From assembly GCA_037833965.1 (NCBI GenBank), contig AP031355.1, positions 16,207,501-16,271,500 of the forward strand: a stretch of DNA of 64,000 nt, given 5' to 3'. Every line of letters begins with the position of its first letter. Position 1 is the stretch's first letter. This DNA is from Marchantia polymorpha subsp. ruderalis. Its lineage: Eukaryota; Streptophyta; Marchantiopsida; Marchantiales; Marchantiaceae. The notes beneath the pieces were generated by a model, which saw only the letters and a list, made by a program, of their open reading frames with translations, did not search any database and was not told the DNA's origin. Shown here one piece after another: positions 1 to 8,042 of this stretch. The position numbers and the translations under genes are program-made.

Positions 1-1
1 A

Positions 2-3000
2 CAGAGATTTATGTTCTCAGATGTGGGCATCAGGTACCTCCGGGAGAAACGCCTCATAGGCATGACTGAGCCACAACCGCATCAGATGTTCGTAAATGCC
101 AGTGCCGACGTAACGAATGAGACCGCACTCCATCGAGCGGCTGCGCGAAACTACTGGAAGGTGTTACAACTCCTGAAGAATGACCACAACATCATCGTGG
201 ACGCGCGCGACTGGCTCGACCGCACGCCTCTAATGATTGCGGCCGTGGAGGGTAACCTGTCGGCGGTCCAAATTCTCCTGATGTGCCATGCTGACGTGAA
301 CCTCCTTGACAAGTCCAAGAGAAGCTCCCTGCACGCGGCCGCTTCCCAGGGTCGCTCGAAGGTGCTGTTCGAGCTGCTCATGGTGGACGACCTGGATGTG
401 GGTGGCAAGGACAAAGACGGGGACACGGCGTTGGACATTGCTTGTCAGCTTGGCTATATAGAAGCCGTGAGACAGATCGTGGACAGCATAAAGCTGCGCA
501 TCGAGCGAGAATCGTCAACCAAGGTGGCTCGCAGGAGCTCGCAGATGACAGGGCCGCGTGCGAAGTTGCGAGCCGCGTGCTCGCACGAAGATGGACGGAA
601 CTGCCTGCACATCGCAGCCTCCCACGGCCGCGCGGAGGTCATTCAGACCCTTGTAGGTTACCGAGGCCTCTTGGACATAGATAGTCAAGACCGTCAGGGT
701 AACACAGCGTTGATACTTGCAGCGGAGAGCGGGCACACTGCAGCCTTCCAAATGCTGGTGCAATCTGGAGCAAACGTGTTTCTTCTTAACGATAACGGTT
801 ATAATTGCGTGCATGTGGCCGCAAAATCTTGTCAAAACGACCTTCTCGAAGCGTTCTTGATTGATGAGGACAGTGCTGAGTTCCTGGGATCCGAGCTGCT
901 GGAAGGGAAGGAGGCACTCTGCCCTACAATTCCGAGGTTCGGGACGGACTGGATGCCCAAGGACGGCCCGTTGGGCCATGCGTGGAATGTGGCGCGTTTG
1001 GAGCTCTTGGAGAAGACTGGTGGTGAAAAAAAATACACTCCTCTGCACTTGGCTGGAATGGCCACAGAAAATAGTAACAGCCAGAAAACCCAAATACTCT
1101 TGATGTGGAGCTACTTGATTCTTGCGCTGAAGGTGCGAGGATTCTCCAACCAATATTTCTATCTGACGCGTGACGACGAGTTCCAGAGTCTTGTCCGAGA
1201 GCAACTAGCGGCCATGTACGAAGAGAAAGAGTTGAGAGATTTAGCCAGCACTCATCAGTCTCGCTACACAGTCCTCTGGTTTTCTATGAAGCTACGTTGG
1301 TTTTGGCGTGACAGGCCCTCGACTTTTTTCAGAGTGAATAAAATCTCCGGAGGTGCTGTGGATAATTTACTGATCAAAGAGTTTGTCGAGGCTTTCATTC
1401 AGTCCCTGAATTACTGCAACGCTGGAGACGAAGATAACACAACAGTGCTGCATTACGTTGCGAATCGAACAACTCAAAGCCGAGAGCCCGACGAAAAGTA
1501 CAAGAGCTTTGTAGAAAGACTTCTGAAATATCCGGCGATCGATGCGACTGTTGTTGATTCGTCGTCGGAGACGCCTCTGCATCTCGCCATGAAGAGCGGA
1601 AATGTGTGCGTCGTCAGGCAAATTCTCGAAATGGTTGAAAAGGCGCACATTACTCCTCTCATTCTGACCGCAGAAAACAGTAGCAAGCAGACTCCTTGCT
1701 CGATCGCATTTGATAGATGGCAGGCCAACGCAAAGGCCGCTCGAAGGCACGGACGTTCCCCTGACCCAAACGCCGAGTACAGCGTCTCTCTGGAATTGCT
1801 GGAGACTTTTGTGATCGAGAAATACTTAGAGCAGGAAGATGCCATCAATTCAGCGCAATCCGGCTGCAAAGAAGCAATGTCCACTTTGCTCCATTGCCTG
1901 GCCGTAATTCTCCGAGATAGACTACGTCGCGATAAGAAATCGCCAGCAGGAGGTGACGCGCTCTTCCAGACTACCGGGACGGACGATTACGGCTTGACTT
2001 TGGTGCACTACGTAGCATACAGAGGTTCAAGTCAGCTTCTCGTCAGCTTACTAAAGCGCCACGAGTACCAAAATCTGGTGAACAAGAAGTGTACGTCCGG
2101 TTACACGCCTCTGCACTTCGCGGTGGTCATGGTGAACTACGAGGTGGTCCGGGTGCTTCTGAAAGGCCCAGCCTCGACAGAGCACAACGACCGCGCCGGC
2201 AAGGCCGAGCTCGCGTGGCGGGTTCGAACAACTGAAGAGGACGGATCCGGAGAGACCCCGCTGGAGAAGGTCGGGAAACTCAAGGCCGAATCCGAGCTCC
2301 CCGCAGCGAAGGATCGCCTGTCGCACATCGAGCAGATGCTTCTGAACGAGAGCGACGTCCGAGAGTACGTGGACAAGCTGTACAGGGACCGGCAGGTGTA
2401 CGTGGACGCCTCGAACGCCATGCTGGTCGGCGCAGCCGTCATAGCCAGCGTCACCTTCGCGGGCTGGCTCCAGCCGCCTCTGGGCTACGCGGAGTACAGC
2501 CAGTACCCGGTTTCGGACTCTGCTCCCTCGGACGGCGTCCGTTTCGAATCCTATGCGGCAGTGCAGCAGCACCCGAGCGTTCAAACCTTCTGGGTCTTCA
2601 ACAGCCTCTCGTTCTTCTTCGCAGTGGCCGCTGTGGTGTGCGGGGCGGGGGCGTCACTGCAGATGCAGCTCTCGCAAGAGGCCAGTAACTCTTTTGCCAT
2701 CAAAGGGGAAGTGAAGCGGATCCGGAAATGGTTGGCCGTCACGTCCCTGCTGATGGCGGGCGCGATCGTTTGCGTTCTGGGAGCATTCGGAACTGCGGGC
2801 TACGTTGTTCTGCCCCCGGAAATGAAATTCCGAGCAGGTATGATTGTCACGCTCTGCATCGGTATTCCTATTTGTGTGGCTTCTCTCTACTGGTTCTTCC
2901 GGTCGTCGGGTATTGTCAAGGTAGGTGTGGGATGGGCTTTGCACACGAAGCAACGGCTTTTCTTGACGCTTCGGCTTTGGATATTTGCTTTGTTAATTTG

Positions 3001-3013
3001 GTATATATCTTGA
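2..3013 (+). CDS. Ankyrin-repeat protein with C-terminal PGG membrane domain (5' part outside window)
   Basis: Open from base 2 to the stop at 3013. The first in-frame ATG (base 11) is probably internal, because the same frame in the paralogue at 28411-32196 continues about 265 residues further upstream. Counting from that ATG, ankyrin repeats with TPLMIAA, SLHAAAS, NCLHIAA and TPLHFAV cores lie at about 36-165, 195-300, 340, 520 and 660-725. A PGG domain follows at about 782-970, with four hydrophobic helices near 804-826, 860-884, 908-935 and 943-965. Proteins of this architecture are membrane-anchored with cytosolic ankyrin repeats, and some plant members act in defence or salt signalling; no role can be assigned here. 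After the fourth helix the frame reads through sequence unlike the paralogue, starting at an AAG-GTAGGT that looks like a splice donor. The annotated C-terminus (last ~25 residues) is therefore doubtful. Confidence 0.85.
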   Translation, partial: QRFMFSDVGIRYLREKRLIGMTEPQPHQMFVNASADVTNETALHRAAARNYWKVLQLLKNDHNIIVDARDWLDRTPLMIAAVEGNLSAVQILLMCHADVNLLDKSKRSSLHAAASQGRSKVLFELLMVDDLDVGGKDKDGDTALDIACQLGYIEAVRQIVDSIKLRIERESSTKVARRSSQMTGPRAKLRAACSHEDGRNCLHIAASHGRAEVIQTLVGYRGLLDIDSQDRQGNTALILAAESGHTAAFQMLVQSGANVFLLNDNGYNCVHVAAKSCQNDLLEAFLIDEDSAEFLGSELLEGKEALCPTIPRFGTDWMPKDGPLGHAWNVARLELLEKTGGEKKYTPLHLAGMATENSNSQKTQILLMWSYLILALKVRGFSNQYFYLTRDDEFQSLVREQLAAMYEEKELRDLASTHQSRYTVLWFSMKLRWFWRDRPSTFFRVNKISGGAVDNLLIKEFVEAFIQSLNYCNAGDEDNTTVLHYVANRTTQSREPDEKYKSFVERLLKYPAIDATVVDSSSETPLHLAMKSGNVCVVRQILEMVEKAHITPLILTAENSSKQTPCSIAFDRWQANAKAARRHGRSPDPNAEYSVSLELLETFVIEKYLEQEDAINSAQSGCKEAMSTLLHCLAVILRDRLRRDKKSPAGGDALFQTTGTDDYGLTLVHYVAYRGSSQLLVSLLKRHEYQNLVNKKCTSGYTPLHFAVVMVNYEVVRVLLKGPASTEHNDRAGKAELAWRVRTTEEDGSGETPLEKVGKLKAESELPAAKDRLSHIEQMLLNESDVREYVDKLYRDRQVYVDASNAMLVGAAVIASVTFAGWLQPPLGYAEYSQYPVSDSAPSDGVRFESYAAVQQHPSVQTFWVFNSLSFFFAVAAVVCGAGASLQMQLSQEASNSFAIKGEVKRIRKWLAVTSLLMAGAIVCVLGAFGTAGYVVLPPEMKFRAGMIVTLCIGIPICVASLYWFFRSSGIVKVGVGWALHTKQRLFLTLRLWIFALLIWYIS

Positions 3014-3833
3014 TAATTTGTCATAACTATTATGGCGTCAATCAATTTTTATTTATGATAAATATAACCACAATTTTTGTTTGTTTACCATGCATGCTTT
3101 ACTCGAGTGACAATATCATTAAGGCCGATCTGTATTCCTCTGTCCGTTATTAGCTATCACCCTAAGTGCATAGTTTCAAGATAAACTTTAGCAAAGCTTC
3201 CAGCAAATATACACAGTTTGGAAAATCTAAGTTCAAAAGGAATCCATCCTTCATCGAATTCCCGCATTTTATCCAATGTTTTGTTGAGTAGATCTTCTCT
3301 TTCTCCTTTGATCAATGAATATATCATGAGTTTTGAGATCAAATAAAAGGTAGTAGAATGTTTACGTTAATATCCAAATACAACTAATCATGGGAACCAA
3401 CAAAATGAGTAAGATAGTATTCGAAGAAAATGTGTTTGAAGTGTAGTTACAGAACACGATATGCACTCCATATTTGCCAAGTGTTGACTTTCTAGATGTT
3501 GTGATTCCAACTCTAGCCAATATGAAACCTTTGAGTATTTTGTGGTTGTAGTCGGTATTTCACTTCTGTTTGATTGTTTTCGCTGCCCATACTTGGCAAA
3601 AGCGACACAAAACCTATATAACAACACCATACATGAAGATCTTCAGCCTAATTTAAAGATATAAAATGGACTTTCGCGCTTCTTTGACGATATTTTATCC
3701 ATATCAACAATGGACAAGAAAAACACAAACAGCGAAACGAGACTCAAACTTCCAATTTTATTTATAGCATCACTCAAAAATTATTTATGACAAAGATGGC
3801 ACGAGCAGACCCAAATGCCATATTATGTATTAT
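3014..3833. other. Intergenic, 3' flank of the first ankyrin-PGG gene
   Basis: AT-rich sequence between the stop of the ankyrin-PGG gene and the MITE. Short reading frames occur on both strands, but none shows a motif or composition I would call coding. The 3' UTR of the upstream gene should lie here; I could not fix a polyadenylation site. Confidence 0.5.
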
Positions 3834-3840
3834 CTGATAT

Positions 3841-4460
3841 AGAGAGATTTGCTTGATGGGACCCCTCAGGTTTAGTTTTACCCAATGGGATCCAACGACT
3901 GTGTGCCGTCGTCCATAGTTCTTGTAACTATGATTGATAGTTACAATGCGGGGATTACAATCAGGAATCAATCCCTGATTATAATTTCTGGTGGATTATC
4001 ACGGGAACAAAGATCAATTTTGCCTGAAGTGCAATTTGTCGTGCTTCAATTCTCCATATCGCACCGATTCGCGGATTTCTATGCTATCTCCTGCTTGCAC
4101 CCTCCTTCCGTAAACCTGCGTATGCGACGAGGAGCTCGTACCGGAAAGTGGTCCGAGCTCAAGTCTCGCGGTCTCCCATTTGTGGCGAGCAAATAAACTC
4201 CAGATGAGCATTTCTTTGCTCTTCAACTGGGGGAGTGGCCGGATACAGAATGACAAAATAAAAACAAGTGAGTGTGATGGAGGGCGAAGTCCACTCTGTC
4301 CGCGGTTGTGGTTGACTCGTTGCACTCTCTCTAAAACTCAAGTCGTTATTAGAACATGGATGACGTGTATCGTTGATGGGATCCCATAGGGTAAATCGAA
4401 ACCTAAAGGGTACCATCAAGCAAATTATTTTCCGCACGGGTCCATCAAGCAAATCTCTCT
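3841..4460. mobile_element. MITE, ~620 bp, with ~60-bp imperfect terminal inverted repeats
   Basis: The left end reads AGAGAGATTTGCTTGATGG, and the reverse complement of the right end reads the same. Similarity continues inward through ..AGGTTT..TTTACCC.ATGGGATCC.., interrupted on the right by ~35 extra bases. CTGATAT occurs directly at 3834-3840 and 4461-4467, giving a target duplication of 7 bp (8 bp if the adjoining T is counted). There is no transposase frame. An 8-bp duplication would suit a hAT-derived MITE; the superfamily is not certain. The same GCTTGATGG ends recur around 13.2 and 15.95 kb. Confidence 0.8.
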
Positions 4461-4568
4461 CTGATATACCGTATCAATCAACGGAAGCGGAGTAAATGGC
4501 GAATGACAACATTGTTGATGACAAAATTCAGAACAACACCACGTTTTTTATCATATAGACTACGCACA

Positions 4569-4654
4569 CTGGATTAATTCTCGACCAGCATAGTGTTTGT
4601 TTCTGCAATAAATTTATCGCTGTAACAAATCACACTTGGTAGAATGCGCTAAAA
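4569..4654 (+). repeat. Ankyrin-PGG 3'-flank repeat, copy 1
   Basis: About 85 bp alignable with 5722-5806 and 33034-33120 (shared blocks CTCGAC, GTTTTTG/TGTTTG TTTCTGC, ACTTGGTAGAA). In all three places it lies downstream of an ankyrin-PGG coding end, so the duplicated unit included 3' flanking DNA. Here it abuts the truncated second gene copy almost directly. Confidence 0.7.
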
Positions 4655-4657
4655 GCC

Positions 4658-5656
4658 CAAGAGTCTGCACTTCGCGGTGCACATGGTGAACTACGCGGTG
4701 GTCCGGGTGCTTCTGAGAGGCCCAGCCTCGACAGAGCACAACGACCGCGCCAGCGAGGCCGTGCGAGCGTGGCGGGTTCGAACAACAGAAGAGGACGGAT
4801 CGGGATACTCCCCGCAGCCGAAAACTCAAGCGGAGCTCCCCGCAGCCAAGGATCGTGAATCTCAAGGCCAAGACCGAAGCCCGGCCGCCGTCCCACAGGC
4901 GGACAGACGGGATCGCCTGTCGCACATCGAGCAGATGCTTCTGAACGAGAGCGACGTCCGAGAGTACGTGGACAAGCTGTACAGGGACCGGCAGGTGTAC
5001 GTGGACGCCTCGAATGCCATGCTGGTCGGCGCAGCCGTCATAGCCAGCGTCACCTTCGCGGGCTGGCTCCAGCCGCCTCTGGGCTACGCGGAGTACAGCC
5101 AGTACCCGGTTTCGGACTCTGCTCCCTCGGACGGCGTCCGTTTCGAATCCTATGCGGCAGTGCAGCAGCACCCGAGCGTTCAAACCTTCTGGGTCTTCAA
5201 CAGCCTCTCGTTCTTCTTCGCAGTGGCCGCTGTGGTGTGCGGGGCGGGGGCGTCACTGCAGATGCAGCTCTCGCACGAGGCCAGCAACTCTTTTGCCATC
5301 AAAGGGGAAGTGAAGCGGATCCGGAAATGGTTGGTCGTCACGTCCCTGCTGATGGCGGGCGCGATCGTTAGCTTTCTGGGAGCCTTCGGCACTGCGGGCT
5401 ACTTGTTCTGCCCCCGGAAATGAAGTTTCGAGCAGGTATGATTGTCACGCTCTGCATCGGTATTCCTGTTTGTGTGGCTTCTCTCTACTGGTTCTTCCGA
5501 TCGTCGGGTATTGTCAAGGAAAGTGTGGGATGGCTTTTGGAGCACCAAGCAATCGCGACGCTTTTCCGGACGCTTGTGCGGGTGAGAGCTCGGCTCAAGA
5601 ACACGGACATAATGAGTTGTCGTGCACTTAAAATTCCAGTTCACGGAGTAGTGTAG
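4658..5656 (+). pseudogene. Truncated ankyrin-PGG copy (last ankyrin repeat plus PGG domain), frameshifted
   Basis: Homology to the first gene begins abruptly at about 4658, at the codons for the last ankyrin repeat (LHFAV..NY.VVRVLL). It runs through the PGG domain at very high nucleotide identity. Compared with both paralogues one G is missing at about 5402 (GGCTAC-TTGTTC versus GGCTACGTTGTTC), shifting the frame inside the third membrane helix; the fourth helix lies in another frame (5420-5656). The linker before the PGG domain (about 4800-4915) differs from both paralogues and is longer. There is no ankyrin domain of useful length and no obvious start, so I call it a pseudogene, though an open 248-codon stretch (4677-5423) remains. 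Confidence 0.8.
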
Positions 5657-5721
5657 TGTCATTCACTGTGCCTACTTATGGTCAAATTTGAAAATAACCA
5701 AGTCCATAAACAAAGTAGACT

Positions 5722-5985
5722 TGATCAGTTATCGACTACCGGAGTTTTTGCTTCTGCCATGAATATATGTCTATCACACAATCAACTTGGTAGGAGGCGC
5801 TTAAAGTTCACGTCTTCCAACAGTAGTCCAAGTTTCTTGAGCAGTTCCAAGAAAAACCAACGAAGAGTTACAATCAAGATCTACTTTGAAAACGTGAAGA
5901 AATGAGCTGTTATAATGGGGAGCCGACGAGAGCAGCAAAGACTGCTTTAGAAATAAATCGGGTGCAGAGTTATATGATATCTTGA
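5722..5985 (+). repeat. Ankyrin-PGG 3'-flank repeat, copy 2 (extended)
   Basis: This stretch aligns with 33034-33300 downstream of the third gene: the ~85-bp block, then a second block with CAAGTTTCTTG, AGTTCCAAGA, GAAATGAGCTGTT, ATGGGGA and GCAAAGACT. Conservation of non-coding DNA beyond two paralogues marks the extent of a segmental duplication, or a shared 3' UTR. Confidence 0.75.
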
Positions 5986-7080
5986 TATCTTGAACCATCT
6001 CTGAATTGCACAGTATATCAGTAAAAATCTTCATAATCAACCACACAGACCTAACATGCCCTTTCCTATAGGAACATCCACAATAGGTCCAGTGCTGCAA
6101 AATATCTTCCTGCATTAGCAGGAAATAGCGATCAAAATTTGCCGGTGGCTTAGAGTTGGTTAAGGATAAGTACAGTCAAACTTGTATAATCAATGTATAA
6201 AAAATGGTCAACTTTATTACATAATAAGTAAACAAGCTACAGAATGACAGCATATATCTGGAGGGTGTAAAAAAGTTGGTGTGAATTGCGAAGCAAATTT
6301 TTCTGTCTTAGGGTTGAAACCCGATGGTGAAGCATCACAAAGTAGGGATCAGCTGCAGCAGCACATGCTCTTCCAGCATGCCATGCTAAAAGGAATTCAG
6401 ATGCTGCTAACAAACTTCAGCAAACCTCATTTGAAAGTAAAAGCGTAATCTCTAAGATTTTTAAACGAGTCGTTGATTTTTTGAACATATTTGGACAAAT
6501 TATTTATATCACTAGAACTTAAAATTCAAATTAAACGAAACACTGTTGTTGGTGACACACTGTTATAATCGTATCTTATAAAAAGGTAGTTCAAGTTCTT
6601 GTGTTTACATTCCATTGGACAACACCATGCCAAACAATTATTACAAAGAACTAAAAACTTCAACTAAGTGTATTTGAATATTACAAGAGATTGTCATCTT
6701 TATTGTCATCGAAGTTCAAAATATTCCTACTTATGTTTTATAAGTGTTCACTTCTCTTAACAATACTTGCGTCACAAAGCTCCTCTTGTCTCAAGCAAAA
6801 TATTCGGCAAGATCACGGTAAGGAGGCCTCGTTATAGATCAAAACAGTCCAAAAAAATGGTGTGTGTACAGTACTTGAAAGAATGTGGTTAGGATTGGAG
6901 TCACAACCGCAAAAGTCATGCTACCCAGCGTGGTCATGCCTAAATCACTTTATTCCTACGAGACATCAGTGTATATATCAATCAAACACGTTTTCAAGAT
7001 TTATGTCTCATAAATAAATTTAGTTACTAAATGTTTTAGGCAGCAACATCTTAACTTACATTCAAATTCAATGTCATTTG
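5986..7080. other. Intergenic, nothing recognised
   Basis: AT-rich, no frame above ~60 codons with any motif, no structured RNA seen. It ends at the first copy of the CACTA target duplication of the next element (7081-7085). Confidence 0.5.
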
Positions 7081-8042
7081 CACTATGTAATAACCCACCA
7101 AAGGCTAAAACTGCAGTATGGTGGTAAAAAGATCGAACCCACAGGGACAAAGGCAACACACAGAGTAAAAAGTGTCACGTTTAACAGACTTTTGTAGAGT
7201 TTGAATTCTCAAGCGACTGTCACTCCCAGAAATACTGCAGTCCTCGACTCGGAGGCTCGACTCGGAGGAGGATGCTCGACTCGGAGGATGCTCGGAGGAT
7301 GCACAGTACAGCGTAGTCACTCAACACACACACACACACACCTGAAACTGGCAAAAGCACAACTCGGAGGTCGGTCAGGACCTCCGCTTCGGATTTCAGG
7401 GGGAAAGTGTCTCAAAAGTTCACTCAGAGGTTCTGTAGGTAGTGACTTCCACTCCGGCTTTTACTGCCCTTCCGCCAGGAACTAGCGTAGGGAACCCAGA
7501 CTGGACTTCCCACTTCGGAACGAAGCCCCTTCATACGCCGTGGACGTCACCCTCGACTCACACCAAACGCAGGGGGTACAGGCCCGACTGAGAACTTAAC
7601 TGAGACACAATCCAGTAACACACACACAACCTGAATTGCAAACCAAGGCTTACACGAAGTAATAAAACTTCACTTTGGCATTCAGGGGAAACTTCCCGTA
7701 GGAGTACAATCAGGATATGTCACTCGAAGGAGTAAGGGGGAACTGTTCAAGTCTCTAACTCGCAGCCGGCTCTTAGCATCAGAAATCATCCGCAGGTGCA
7801 GATCCGCACTACTCAAGTCTCTAACCGGGTGTTAGCTCTGAACATTCAGCCGAAGGCCTTCAACTACAACATACGGTAACTTCGCTATGCTGCAGCTTCT
7901 CTACGTGGTGCCAGGACCAAAATGCACAAACACGCCAAGAAAGTGAGTTCCTGATCTGCACTTCCGCAACTGGAAGAGTCCCAAGGCAAAACGCCTTGAT
8001 CTACTTTATACCCTCTAAGGTCCTAACTAACACTACGCTATC

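Noticed and set aside
2051-2584. Antisense ORF of ~177 codons conserved in all three ankyrin-PGG copies
   Set aside because: It is the reverse of the highly conserved GC-rich PGG coding region; conservation follows the sense strand and no independent signal supports it.
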